From: Paulinella micropora
Taxonomy: Eukaryota; Cercozoa; Imbricatea; Euglyphida
NCBI GenBank assembly: GCA_009731375.1
Contig: BJOX01000045.1
Span: 1,172,184 to 1,218,087, forward strand
Length of the DNA: 45,904 bases
Reading direction: 5' to 3'
How positions within the stretch are numbered: position 1 is the first letter of the stretch; every line of letters starts with the position of its first letter. This document shows positions 1 to 11,100 of the stretch, piece by piece. Under the pieces are notes generated by a model. It saw only the letters and a list, made by a program, of their open reading frames with translations. It searched no databases and was not told the origin of the DNA. A program made the position numbers and the translations under genes.

Positions 1-314
1 AAGTTAGCCACCGCGAATAGAACCCTACCCTTGCAGCGATTTTTCTCGCTGACCTCTGCAGGTTTTCCAAAAATCCGGAATCCATCCGGGCTGCATTTGG
101 AAAGTTGCTTCTTGCCCATGCGGTGCTCCTGAGCCCCGATGACTAGCCAGCCCTCGTGCTTGTAGAATGATGCCCATTCCGCCGTGCCTACGTTGTCGTA
201 TCCCGTTTTACCCTGCCAGTTGTGACTCGCGACGAGTAGCTTGAAGCCGGTATCGAACTGCTTGGAGCGGTGCTTCTTGGCTCGTTTCCGGACCCGACGG
301 CCGCGCTTGGCTTC
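1..314 (-). pseudogene. LINE endonuclease N-terminal fragment, inverted relative to the LINE at 326-4177
   Basis: The minus strand is open throughout. It begins with a basic stretch (EAKRGRRVRKRAKKHRSKQF) and continues into LLVASHNWQG and then LVIGAQEHR. The order N, then a QE pair in a hydrophobic context, is that of the first two catalytic motifs of the APE-type endonuclease of LINEs. The plus-strand LINE beyond the 10-N gap starts with the later endonuclease motifs, so the two pieces complement each other but point in opposite directions. The fragment is cut by the window edge. It could be a 5' inversion of the same insertion, a head-to-head second LINE, or an assembly orientation error. 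Confidence 0.72.
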
Positions 315-324
315 NNNNNNNNNN
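315..324. other. Assembly gap (10 N)
   Basis: Ten N bases separate the inverted endonuclease piece from the plus-strand LINE. The fixed length suggests a placeholder of unknown true size. Confidence 0.95.
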
Positions 325-325
325 A

Positions 326-3300
326 GATGTTAATATCTATGTGGGCAACGGCTACTTTCCCCAGGAAACGCAGGAAGAAGAGTCGTCAGAGGCGTATGCG
401 GCCTGGCAGGCAGCTATAGCTTTTTTTGGAGCCAAAGGTCTTGTGGTCACGGTGGCGGATGCCAACGCGAAGCTCGGGCCGGCATGCAGCCGAAAAGAGG
501 AGGGCATCGTCGGTCAGCACGGGGAGGTCGATGATAAGGGAGCACCGGTACGTTCGGAGAACGGCAAGAGACTCGCGGCTGTCCTCGTCGCTACGGGCCT
601 GCGAAATCTGAGCGGCTTCTCGTGCCCAGTGGAAGGGTCCTACTGGTGGTCCCGGCGTGAGCAGCGCGGCATGGGCACAGGCAAGCACCTCCTCGATTAC
701 ATCTGCGCGTCGCCTGGCTTGGCATCTGGAGCAAAGTTCGGAGTATGCGAAGATGATCTTGATACGGACCACAAGGCAGTATGGGCCGAACTGACGTGGA
801 GCGGCCAGCGCCGGCCAAAGCGGGCTGCGAAACCTTACAGGTCCTTTCGTGTTGATAAGCTTATTGGTGCTGGTGTCTCGGGTAATGATCACGCTGCGAA
901 GCAAGCGCTGGATTATCTACGCGACAAGTTCGATGACGTATTCCAGCATTGCCTACAGAAGCTTGGAGTGCATCAGCTGCCTGAGCTTGACCTATCGGGT
1001 GGTGCCGACAGCCAACGGGTGGTAGACGACGTCACCGAGCGAGTGGCGCAGCCCTTCCGAATGGCGGCGCACCGGGTCCTTGGCTCCAGATGTATACGAC
1101 CCCGTTTCACCAACAATTGGTTCGACGGGGAGCTAAAGGAGCTCATTCAACAGCGCCGGGAGGCCTACGCAGCATACAGGAGGGATGAATCGAATGCGGA
1201 AGCCCGTCTGAATTGGCTACGGCTCCGCAAGCAAATTCGGAAGGCAACTCGGGCCAAGAAGTCCGCCTCCTTCAAGCAAGTGCAGGAAGAAGCGGTCAAA
1301 TGTCAACGCGAGCAATCCTCAAAGCGCTTTTGGCTACTCGCGAAGCGGCTTGGCGGGGCACGCAGAACGAAGGTCTCCGCGCCGGTGCAAAGGGAGGATG
1401 GCTCACTGGCGTGTACGCTGCCGGAAAAGGTCGCTCGGTGGGAGGAATTTCGGAAAAATTCGGTGAAGCCACGGGAAAATCCGGCAAGTGCGGCTGTTGT
1501 GGTGGAGTGCTGTGCAGAAGCAGGCTCGCTGGAGTGGGAGGAAGCCGAAGCTAAGCGGCAGTTCCACTGGAACGATCGCTTCAGAGATGAGGTGGCCCGG
1601 GCTATGAAGGAGCACGAAGTAGGTGAAGACACTTGCGAAGAGCTGGACAAGCCGTTCACGCAAGAGGAGGTCCTTGCAAGGCAACGTGCCCTGAATAACC
1701 ACAAAGCTTGTGGCGAGGACAAAGTGAAGAACGAGATGCTCAAGTATGGCGGCGCCTACATCAATGGCTACTTAACGCAGTACTTCAACTGGATTCGAGA
1801 AGCCGAGAGGACTCCAAAAGCTTGGGGCAAGGGAATCATCGTCAATATCCCCAAGGGTGGGGATCCTACGGATCCTGACAACTGGAGGGATATCTCGATT
1901 ATTAGTTGCCTTGGTAAGCTGTATCTGTCCTTATTAGCTACTCGTCTAACGCTCTTCGTGGATGGCCCGGATAAGCTACGTCCAGAGCAGGGAGGCTTCC
2001 GCCCGGGGCGTCGCACTACGGATCAGGTCTTTACCCTTTGGCAGAGGTTGAAGGGGCGTCAGCAGCAGAAGCGGGAGTCGTATGTCCTGTTCGTCGATCT
2101 ACGCAAGGCTTTCCCGTCTGTTTGGAGAGATGGCCTATTTGAGAGGCTCTGGAAGCTGGGTGTAAGGGGCAAGTTCTGGCGCACGCTACGCAGGTGCTAC
2201 GAGCAGACTTCGTCGCAAGTGCTAGTTGATGGAGCACTCACCCCCGAAGTACTGGAGGGTGTAGGCGTCCAACAGGGGTCCCCTCTCTCTCCCACACTCT
2301 TCAACGTCTTTATGGATGAGCTGTGTGATCGGCTGGCGAGTGCCCTCAAGATCACGGATGTGAAGCGGCTGAACGACATCAAGGCACTTCTATACGCGGA
2401 CGACGTGGCCCTCATCGCTCACAGTCGCACCGAGCTCCAGAAGATGGTCAATGTTGTGGCCAAGTTCGCGGAAGATTACCGGCTGGAAGTCAACTTGAAG
2501 CCCGGCAAGACGGAAATCATGCCCATTTACACGTCGAGCAAGGCGAAACGACCAAGTATCAGGGAGCGAGGTGAGCCCGTGGTGTGGTTTCGCGGCCAGA
2601 AGCTTTGTGTCACCAGTCAGTACAAGTACCTGGGAGTGGTTATCACCGACGACCTGAAGTGGAAGGAGCAGGCCCTGCGGGCTACGCGTGTCACTGAAGT
2701 CGCCACCGCAGGTTGGTACTCTTTGTGGTGTGCAGGTGAGATACAAGCTAGGTATCGTCTCATGTGCTGGAATCAACTTGTGGGGGCCAAGCTGAAGTAC
2801 GCCTTCGATGTCTGGCGTGCCCCCGTATCGCAGCTCACCAAGCTGGAGGCAGCAATGCTGCGCCCCATGAGGATGATTCTCGGCATCAGCCCTAAGACAA
2901 GCAAGTGGATTACACTCTTTCTGGCGCGCTCTTTGAGTGCGGAGCGTTTGCGGCGGGCGGCGCAACTGAAGTTCTATGGACGGCTGCGTGTTCTACCGGA
3001 GAAGCGATTTCCTGTCATCGCATCTCAAGTCAAATCCGACTGGACTGCGGAGGCCGAAGGCGCTATCAGGGACTCAATGGATCTACAACAAGGGCTTCAG
3101 GAGCTCCTAAATAGCTCAGAGAAGGACCTCGAGGGTTGGTGTTCGACTGTGGACAAGTGGGCCCTTCAGCAGGACGTCAAGATGGTGCAGCAACTGATGT
3201 GGGACAAGCGAGAGGCAGGCAGCGATCTTACTGATGGCCTGCGAGTCATCCTAAGACAAGTCTTTGGAACTAAGGAGTTCCCAAGATGGGTAGCCCTTGA

Positions 3301-4177
3301 TGATGCGCATTATAATCTGCTTCGGAGAAGGTTGCTCAGCTGCAACAACCGCCTTCGGTTGTACCGCAGCAAGTTGGTCAGTGGCATGTCCCCTCGCTGC
3401 TTCTGTTGTCATGATGATGTCAATGAGTCCCTTGCGCACTTCTTATGGGATTGCCCCATGCATGAGGGGAGACGTAAGCAGCTGTTGCTGAGTATGCAGA
3501 GGCTCGGTGGCATGGCTGTGGGGGGTGCTGAGGGGGGTGGAGGGAGTGAGGAGGGTAGTGAGGTCGTAAGCGGTGAGGTTGTGGTGGAGGATGTGTTGCT
3601 TGGGCGGGAGCGGGAGGGCTCTGTGCGGCAGAGTTGGGATGATATGTCGCCTGTGGATCAATCACGATTGTTTTGTAAGCTTTTTCAGGGGAAGTCGCGC
3701 TTCCGCAGTAACTTTAGGCTTGCTGCGTTGTTAGGGGTTACAGCGTTGCGTCCCCCTCCAAAGTTGGATGTGTTGTTTGGATCATATGTGTCTGAGTGTT
3801 GGTCTGCTAGGGAGGGTAAAAGGGAGGAGCTTGGGGTGGAGGATGGGGGCGAGGAGGTGATTGACCTCACTGAGGTTCCATCAGCTTCTGTCCCACCCTC
3901 TCCCCCAAGTGACGTTGATGTTGCGCGGCGCGGCCGTCCGCGCAGTGTGGACGTCCTGGCTAGAGAGAGGGGTTCGGGAGCGCAGCGTAGTGTCTCCGAG
4001 TTCTTCTCTTCAGCTAACACCCTCGCATCTAGCTCTTCATGCACTTCACAGCCCCCATCTGCCCCTGCTGTTGCTGTTGCTGCTATGTCTGTTTGGTGTT
4101 CTGACAATGCGTTGGGATCGGCTGACCCCGGTGACCCAATGGAGGCACATGTCCAGGATCTGGATCTGATGCTATAG
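326..4177 (+). CDS. LINE retrotransposon ORF: endonuclease (partial), reverse transcriptase, zinc-knuckle-like C-terminal region
   Basis: This is the replication protein of a non-LTR retrotransposon (target-primed reverse transcription). The frame is open from the gap edge and the true start is lost. Residues are numbered from the ATG at 341. D40-A-N42 resembles the endonuclease GDFNA motif, and D143-H144 in DTDHKAVW resembles its SDH motif. Reverse-transcriptase motifs follow in order: WRDISIISCLGKLY, FRPGRRTTDQ, FVDLRKAFPS (catalytic D586), QQGSPLSPTLFN, YADD at 685-688 and YKYLGVVITDD. Near residue 1020 there is C-x-C-C followed by ESLAHFLWDC, a C/H cluster typical of LINE C termini. The tail (residues 1080-1278) is low-complexity and acidic and carries VIDLT (1173-1177) and QRSVSEFF (1215-1222). 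No stop interrupts 3.8 kb, so the insertion is young or active. The stop lies only 12 bases before the (ATT)n tail. The clade was not determined. Confidence 0.95.
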   Translation, partial: DVNIYVGNGYFPQETQEEESSEAYAAWQAAIAFFGAKGLVVTVADANAKLGPACSRKEEGIVGQHGEVDDKGAPVRSENGKRLAAVLVATGLRNLSGFSCPVEGSYWWSRREQRGMGTGKHLLDYICASPGLASGAKFGVCEDDLDTDHKAVWAELTWSGQRRPKRAAKPYRSFRVDKLIGAGVSGNDHAAKQALDYLRDKFDDVFQHCLQKLGVHQLPELDLSGGADSQRVVDDVTERVAQPFRMAAHRVLGSRCIRPRFTNNWFDGELKELIQQRREAYAAYRRDESNAEARLNWLRLRKQIRKATRAKKSASFKQVQEEAVKCQREQSSKRFWLLAKRLGGARRTKVSAPVQREDGSLACTLPEKVARWEEFRKNSVKPRENPASAAVVVECCAEAGSLEWEEAEAKRQFHWNDRFRDEVARAMKEHEVGEDTCEELDKPFTQEEVLARQRALNNHKACGEDKVKNEMLKYGGAYINGYLTQYFNWIREAERTPKAWGKGIIVNIPKGGDPTDPDNWRDISIISCLGKLYLSLLATRLTLFVDGPDKLRPEQGGFRPGRRTTDQVFTLWQRLKGRQQQKRESYVLFVDLRKAFPSVWRDGLFERLWKLGVRGKFWRTLRRCYEQTSSQVLVDGALTPEVLEGVGVQQGSPLSPTLFNVFMDELCDRLASALKITDVKRLNDIKALLYADDVALIAHSRTELQKMVNVVAKFAEDYRLEVNLKPGKTEIMPIYTSSKAKRPSIRERGEPVVWFRGQKLCVTSQYKYLGVVITDDLKWKEQALRATRVTEVATAGWYSLWCAGEIQARYRLMCWNQLVGAKLKYAFDVWRAPVSQLTKLEAAMLRPMRMILGISPKTSKWITLFLARSLSAERLRRAAQLKFYGRLRVLPEKRFPVIASQVKSDWTAEAEGAIRDSMDLQQGLQELLNSSEKDLEGWCSTVDKWALQQDVKMVQQLMWDKREAGSDLTDGLRVILRQVFGTKEFPRWVALDDAHYNLLRRRLLSCNNRLRLYRSKLVSGMSPRCFCCHDDVNESLAHFLWDCPMHEGRRKQLLLSMQRLGGMAVGGAEGGGGSEEGSEVVSGEVVVEDVLLGREREGSVRQSWDDMSPVDQSRLFCKLFQGKSRFRSNFRLAALLGVTALRPPPKLDVLFGSYVSECWSAREGKREELGVEDGGEEVIDLTEVPSASVPPSPPSDVDVARRGRPRSVDVLARERGSGAQRSVSEFFSSANTLASSSSCTSQPPSAPAVAVAAMSVWCSDNALGSADPGDPMEAHVQDLDLML

Positions 4178-4189
4178 TCTGAGGAAGCC

Positions 4190-4239
<50 letters not shown>

Positions 4240-4267
4240 GCAGTAGTAGTAGTAGTCGTAGTAGTAG

Positions 4268-4366
<99 letters not shown>
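4178..4366 (+). repeat. LINE 3' end with (ATT)n tail
   Basis: After the TAG stop only TCTGAGGAAGCC separates the coding region from the (ATT)n array, which is broken once by AGT/CGT variants at 4240-4272. A microsatellite instead of poly(A) is the 3' tail type of several LINE clades. The same tail follows the SINE copies downstream. Confidence 0.85.
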
Positions 4367-5424
4367 GAAAAAACCTAGTCACACTTGCTAAACAGAGTTC
4401 CAGCCCAATGTGTCGCCAGTTCGATTCCNNNNNNNNNNNNNNNNNNNNNNNNNNNNNNNNNNNNNNNNNNNNNNNNNNNNNNNNNNNNNNNNNNNNNNNN
4501 NNNNNNNNNNNNNNNNNNNNNNNNNNNNNNNNNNNNNNNNNNNNNNNNNNNNNNNNNNNNNNNNNNNNNNNNNNNNNNNNNNNNNNNNNNNNNNNNNNNN
4601 NNNNNNNNNNNNNNNNNNNNNNNNNNNNNNNNNNNNNNNNNNNNNNNNNNNNNNNNNNNNNNNNNNNNNNNNNNNNNNNNNNNNNNNNNNNNNNNNNNNN
4701 NNNNNNNNNNNNNNNNNNNNNNNNNNNNNNNNNNNNNNNNNNNNNNNNNNNNNNNNNNNNNNNNNNNNNNNNNNNNNNNNNNNNNNNNNNNNNNNNNNNN
4801 NNNNNNNNNNNNNNNNNNNNNNNNNNNNNNNNNNNNNNNNNNNNNNNNNNNNNNNNNNNNNNNNNNNNNNNNNNNNNNNNNNNNNNNNNNNNNNNNNNNN
4901 NNNNNNNNNNNNNNNNNNNNNNNNNNNNNNNNNNNNNNNNNNNNNNNNNNNNNNNNNNNNNNNNNNNNNNNNNNNNNNNNNNNNNNNNNNNNNNNNNNNN
5001 NNNNNNNNNNNNNNNNNNNNNNNNNNNNNNNNNNNNNNNNNNNNNNNNNNNNNNNNNNNNNNNNNNNNNNNNNNNNNNNNNNNNNNNNNNNNNNNNNNNN
5101 NNNNNNNNNNNNNNNNNNNNNNNNNNNNNNNNNNNNNNNNNNNNNNNNNNNNNNNNNNNNNNNNNNNNNNNNNNNNNNNNNNNNNNNNNNNNNNNNNNNN
5201 NNNNNNNNNNNNNNNNNNNNNNNNNNNNNNNNNNNNNNNNNNNNNNNNNNNNNNNNNNNNNNNNNNNNNNNNNNNNNNNNNNNNNNNNNNNNNNNNNNNN
5301 NNNNNNNNNNNNNNNNNNNNNNNNNNNNGTCATTAGAGCCTATCGTCAATTCTTCGTACTCCCCTCACGGGTGAGACGATGGAGGCGCATGTGCAGATTT
5401 GCATCAGCCATTGACAGAGAAGCA
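4367..5424 (+). mobile_element. SINE copy or copies, split by an assembly gap
   Basis: 4367-4428 ends with the tRNA B-box-like GTTCGATTCC (4419-4428). Its upstream part differs from the complete SINE at 5510 and lacks a clear A box. After 900 N, 5329-5424 is identical in type to the 3' half of the complete SINE and ends GAAGCAC, followed by an (ATT)n tail at 5425-5509. Whether one or two insertions are involved cannot be told. Confidence 0.75.
4429..5328. other. Assembly gap (900 N)
   Basis: An unbroken run of N lies inside a SINE-rich stretch. The round length suggests an estimated gap. Confidence 0.97.
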
Positions 5425-5425
5425 C

Positions 5426-5509
<84 letters not shown>

Positions 5510-5740
5510 GGACACCGTGATAGCCCAGTGGTCAAGTTCTACCATCTGGGCCCTGTCGCCAGTTCGATTCCCGTCGGTGCCACCAGTATTTTCATTGAAC
5601 ATACCGGTCCGTCTGGAAGTGTCGGAACTGCCCGTGCGGGGGTGTCATTAGAGCCTATCGTCAATTCTTCGTACTCCCCTCACGGGTGAGACGATGGAGG
5701 CGCATGTGCAGATTTGCATCAGCCATTGACAGAGAAGCAC
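5510..5740 (+). mobile_element. tRNA-derived SINE, complete copy
   Basis: The head has a pol III A box (TAGCCCAGTGG, 5521-5531) and a B box (GTTCGATTCCC, 5562-5572) about 40 bases apart, as in a tRNA. The body ends with a roughly 65-base segment (about 5680-5740) that matches the last codons and 3' end of the LINE at 4130-4190. An (ATT)n tail follows, and the copy sits between two (ATT)n arrays. It encodes nothing. By analogy with stringent LINE/SINE pairs it is probably mobilised by the LINE reverse transcriptase. Confidence 0.85.
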
Positions 5741-5990
<250 letters not shown>

Positions 5991-6173
5991 ACAAAATCTG
6001 TATACAGTATATCTTGATGTATAGCTGTATGTAAATCCGATTGCACAAAGTCTCTCTGTCTCTTGTTCTGTTGGGGAAGCATGCGGGCTGTTCATTTCCG
6101 AATGACTGTCTGTTGATCTAAACACGACCTCTCGAAGTATTGTCTCACTCCATACATTCATATTATGCGAGCG

Positions 6174-6204
<31 letters not shown>

Positions 6205-6389
6205 TTCATCGAGGGACAATGGTCAGTGAATTGCACATATTACTGTATTACGTCAAACAGCGTTGCTGATAGATACACATTCACAAGTACAACATGTACA
6301 TACAAAATTACGTCAAACAGCGTTGCTGATATATACACAGTCACAAGTACAACATGTACATACAAAAATGCGTGTGCATGTATATATGT
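5991..6389. repeat. Non-coding stretch with (GA)n and a 60-bp tandem duplication
   Basis: (GA)n lies at about 6170-6204. A 60-bp unit beginning TTACGTCAAACAGC occurs twice in tandem, at 6248 and 6308, with few changes. No convincing coding exon is seen here. The first exon of the downstream gene must lie elsewhere or be unrecognisable. Confidence 0.7.
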
Positions 6390-7213
6390 ATGCAAACAAT
6401 GTATGGTGCTGCAATCGTAAGCGTATGCATGCGAATCGTACATGCATGATTTACCTGTGCGTATGTACCGCATGTGTGTGTTGTCTGTTCATGCATATGC
6501 CACCTGTCCGAGCTACACTTCTTGTGTGGGCTTGTCATCATGCTATATCTATTTTTTATAGCTGACGCCGTCCGTATATGTTGCTATCTATGCCAGCGGC
6601 ACACTTTGGATGGGCTCGTAGCATAGTGGATGGGCTCGTAGCATAGTATGTATATACACCATGCGTACATGTTGCCATCTAGGCCAGCGGCACAACTTGG
6701 GTGGGCTCGTCAGTATACTGTGCTATGTTATAATAATATCGTCTTTTGTAATATATACAAAATATAGGTGAATTTTTACGTATATGAATTCCATACGTAT
6801 ATTTTACCATCTAATACTATGCCAGGGATATGATTTGGTTGGGCTCGAGCTGTCATTATACTATGTTATAACGAATTATATTATTCACATCATACTAAGT
6901 ATCTGCATATGCACATCCGTTATGTACAATAATGTATCTGCTGTTGTCTTGGCCAGCGACTCTGCTTGGGTGGGTTGCTCATTATGTCGTGGAAGAAGCG
7001 TTTTAGATCATACATACATGTACATATATATACTATATGCGCTATGATTATGTTGCTACTTTGCGTGTGCTCGTCATCATACCTTGTAAAAATCATGTAT
7101 AGACATATGCATATGCATTATGTATACGTATACGTTTTGTCTGCGCCACTGTACCAAATGTGTAGGTATACTTATTTGCGTTATGTAAATGTATATGTTG
7201 CTTTTTCTGCCAG
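6390..7213 (+). repeat. Intron array 1: diverged ~100-bp repeats carrying splice-acceptor-like cores
   Basis: Copies of a unit containing TGCCAGCGACnCTGCTTGGG followed by TGGGCTCGTCAT occur near 6590, 6680, 6820 and 6945. The real acceptor of exon A1 (7201-7213) is the last member. The left edge, with GCATGTATGCGAATCGTACATGCATG-type sequence, matches that of array 2 at about 10125. Confidence 0.75.
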
Positions 7214-7322
7214 TGACACTGCTTTCTTGGGCGCGTGGAACGACCAGATCTCGTCGCTCAAAGTGCCTAAAGGAGGAGCAGTGACGCTGTACACTGAGCC
7301 CAATTACTCAGGCGCCTCTCTG
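7214..7322 (+). CDS. Exon A1 of the crystallin-like gene
   Basis: The exon lies between TTTTTCTGCCAG and CTG|GTAATA. Reading in phase 2 gives [20 protein letters not shown] and then VTLYTEPNYSGASL. W-ND-ISS-L-VP, then VTLY-E-NY-G, is the pattern of a beta/gamma-crystallin-like Greek-key motif, a Ca-binding or structural fold of secreted or stored proteins. The exon leaves phase 0, as A2 does. It differs from A2 by one codon in length. Confidence 0.75.
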
Positions 7323-7460
7323 GTAATACACGCACATTTTGCAACCCTTCTCCCCTATCTGGTAATACTATGATACGTACCAAGGCATATCCCAGGTGCA
7401 GCTAATCACACCTGTTTCTAACTGTCCATCGATGTAAATATCTATCTATGTTTATCTATG

Positions 7461-7524
<64 letters not shown>

Positions 7525-7696
7525 GCTAGCTAGCTAGTTCTAGCTAGCTAATTAGCTAGCTAGCTACTAGATAGTTAGCTAGCTAGCTAGCTCTTAGAGC
7601 TAGCTAGCTAGCTCTTAGAGCTAGCTAGCTAGCTATCGGACCAAACCTACCCACCTGCCTACCTAAGCATTCTTTTGGGTGCATGTGCGCAGACAG
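7323..7696. repeat. Intron with (TATC)n, (CTAG)n and a stray exon-A end
   Basis: At 7378-7420 the intron holds TACCAAGGCATATCCCAG followed by GTGCAGCTAATCAC. This is a copy of the exon-A3 3' end and its donor flank, not connected to an exon here. (TATC)n at 7437-7523 and TAGC/CTAG palindromic units at 7523-7633 follow. Confidence 0.75.
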
Positions 7697-7757
7697 TTGC
7701 AAGTGACAGCATCGACCTGGGAAGCGAGTGACGTAGTCTCTTCAATCCGATTCACAG
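7697..7757 (+). CDS. Exon B1 of the crystallin-like gene
   Basis: The acceptor GCGCAGACAG and donor CACAG|GTATT define a 61-base exon in phase 0, reading [20 protein letters not shown]. Using the AG four bases upstream would hit a TGA, which fixes the start. It matches exon B2 (DLSDWSDVASSIKL), the second strand set of the crystallin-like motif. It leaves phase 1. Confidence 0.7.
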
Positions 7758-7769
7758 GTATTCCAACAT

Positions 7770-7804
<35 letters not shown>

Positions 7805-7993
7805 CTTTTTACGAGCTAAAATATCTATGTCGCTATATCTGTCAATCTATCTGTTTATCTATGTATTTTCCTTTCATCTATATCTGTTATGTATCTATCT
7901 ATATCTCTATGTATATCTCTATCAATCTCTATCAATCTCTACCCCTTTATGTATCAACCTATTTCTACTTATCTCTTTATCTATCTATCTTTT

Positions 7994-8043
<50 letters not shown>

Positions 8044-8091
8044 GCTTGTCTCTCTATCTGTCTATCATACATATCTATCTATATGTCTTTC

Positions 8092-8142
<51 letters not shown>

Positions 8143-8539
8143 GTCTGTCTGTCTGTCTGTATTTATCTATAATCCATCCATCTACATATATATATATATA
8201 TAATATGCATATATATACATATATATATGTATGTATGTATATATATATATATACATACATACATACATATACATACATAGATATATATAATGTATGTATG
8301 TATATATCTGTATGTATGTATATATATATATATGTTATATATATATACATATGTATGTATATATATATGTATATTATATATATATATATGTATGTATATA
8401 TATATATATATATATATATCAATTCCAATCCCAAGGTCAATTTCTCTCTCTCTCTCTCTCTCTCCTCTCCTCTACCTCTACTTATCTACCTATATATCTA
8501 CTCAAATATCCACCCATTTATGTACCCATCTATCTATCC

Positions 8540-8570
<31 letters not shown>

Positions 8571-8587
8571 CATCCATCCATTTATCA

Positions 8588-8663
<76 letters not shown>

Positions 8664-8750
8664 CACCAATCCATCCATCAATTCATCATATCTATCTGAT
8701 CTCTCTTTCTTATCTATATCATATCATATCATATCATATCATATTATATC

Positions 8751-8807
<57 letters not shown>

Positions 8808-8914
8808 CATCTATCTAGCTAGCTAGCTAGCCATCTATATCTCCTCTCTCTCTATATATCCCTCCCTCCCTCTCTCTCTATATATATATATATATGTATA
8901 TATATCTTTCTCTT

Positions 8915-8978
<64 letters not shown>

Positions 8979-9009
8979 TCTGTCTCTCTCTGTCTTTCTT
9001 TCTCTCTAT

Positions 9010-9043
<34 letters not shown>

Positions 9044-9271
9044 CTATCTCTCTCTCTTGCACACAGATACACTCTCTCCTCTTTCTTTTCTTCTTTCTTC
9101 TCCGCTTTTCTTTTTCCTGATAGATATCTTTATCTTCATTTTTCTGTTCCTCTTCTCTTCCTACTGCTACCGCTACCAATGCGACTGCAATCGCCAATAC
9201 AGTGTACTTTCTTTTGTTTTATGTCTGCCTCGTTCTCTTCATCGCCATCTCCTCCTCCTCCTTATTTCTAG
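7758..9271. repeat. Intron filled with TA, TATC, TC and TG microsatellites
   Basis: TATC tracts lie at 7840-8160 and 8530-8815, (TA)n with ATGT at 8185-8420, (TC)n at 8440-8470 and 8905-8945, (TG)n at 8945-8977 and TC-rich sequence to 9270. The long open frames over it are repeat artefacts. No gene is seen. Confidence 0.9.
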
Positions 9272-9329
9272 GCATCGCCTACCTTTACAAAGACGTCAAC
9301 TACAGCGGAGGACAGGGGCAGCTCATCAG
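9272..9329 (+). CDS. Exon C1 of the crystallin-like gene
   Basis: The 58-base exon has acceptor TATTTCTAG and donor ATCAG|GTATGTA. In phase 1 it reads GIAYLYKDVNYSGGQGQLIR and leaves phase 2, which joins exactly to the phase-2 start of exon A2. aYLY-NY-G is the start of a second crystallin-like strand set. Confidence 0.75.
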
Positions 9330-9961
<632 letters not shown>

Positions 9962-10875
9962 ATATATTTGTATATGTTATGTATATATATATATATGTAT
10001 ATATATTGGAGATAAGTATATATGCACAAGTGCACATGCATACAGATATCAATATGCGCATACTTCATATGCATATACGAATCCTTGTGTGTCTGTTTTC
10101 TGTGCAGAGCCATTCATTGGCGCTGCAATGTTAAGCGCATGTATGCGAATCGTACATGCATGTTTTACTTATGCATATTTACTGCATGTGTGTTGTCTGT
10201 CCATGCATATGCCACCTGTGCCAGCTTATGTGGCGTCATCATAAAATGCTATTTTTATACTATATGACTTATGCCGTATGTATAAGTCGCTGTCTATGTC
10301 AGGGAACACTATTTTCCGTTGGGCTTGTCGTTATACTACGTTAAATTATATCATATCATCGTATGCTATGTAAATGTACATGAATATGCGCATGTCAATA
10401 TATATGTTTATGTGTATGTTTTCATCTATGCCAGCAATATTCCTTGGTTGGGCTCGAGCTGGCATTATACTATGTTATAACATATTATATTTATTTTTCA
10501 CATCACGCTATATATGCATATCCGTTATGTATAATAATATGTATCTGCTGTTTTTGCCAGCGACTCTGTTTGGGTGGGCTGGTCATGATATGTAAAAAAT
10601 CTTTTTATATCTACATACATGAATATATATATTTTATATGCGCTACGTGTACGTATATGTTGCTGTCTGTGCCAGCGACTTTCCTTGCGTGGGCTCGTCA
10701 TGAAACATTGTAAAAATCATGTGTAGACATATGCATATGTATAATGTATATTTTACATCGTGTCTGTGCCAGCAACACTCTTTGGGTGGGCTGATCATCA
10801 TATTATGATATGCTGTCCCAAATGTGTATGTATACTTATTTGCGTAATGTATGCAAATGTTGCTTTATCTGCCAG
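9962..10875 (+). repeat. Intron array 2 with decoy acceptor-like cores
   Basis: Acceptor-like cores of the array 1 type occur near 10210, 10290, 10425, 10550, 10665 and 10765. The last copy is the working acceptor of exon A2. Sequence from about 10110 on aligns with array 1 from about 6390, so the whole intron was duplicated with the exons. Confidence 0.75.
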
Positions 10876-10987
10876 CGACGCTGCTTCCTTGGACTCGAAC
10901 TGGAACGACCAGATCTCGTCGCTCATAGCGCCGACAGGAGGATCCGTCACGCTGTACTCTGAAGCCAACTACCAAGGCATCTTCAAG
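10876..10987 (+). CDS. Exon A2 of the crystallin-like gene
   Basis: The acceptor is TATCTGCCAG and the donor CAAG|GTGCAG. The phase-2 reading gives [19 protein letters not shown] and then [10 protein letters not shown]. It is 112 bases long and is the best-preserved copy of this exon type. It leaves phase 0 into exon B2. Confidence 0.8.
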
Positions 10988-11033
10988 GTGCAGCTAATCA
11001 TACCTTTTTCTAACTGTCTATCTGACTTTCTAT

Positions 11034-11100
<67 letters not shown>

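Noticed and set aside
3649-3690. QSRLFCKLF in the LINE as a PIP box
   Set aside because: It lacks the paired aromatic residues at the right spacing. The QRSVSEFF site fits far better.
386-4107. Minus-strand and other-frame ORFs of 60-190 residues across the LINE
   Set aside because: They overlap a long frame with clear reverse-transcriptase motifs. These are shadow frames.
4083-5374. Long frames across the N gaps (poly-X) and the Asn, Ile, Leu or Tyr runs in ATT arrays
   Set aside because: They exist only because N and ATT repeats lack stops. No protein-like sequence.
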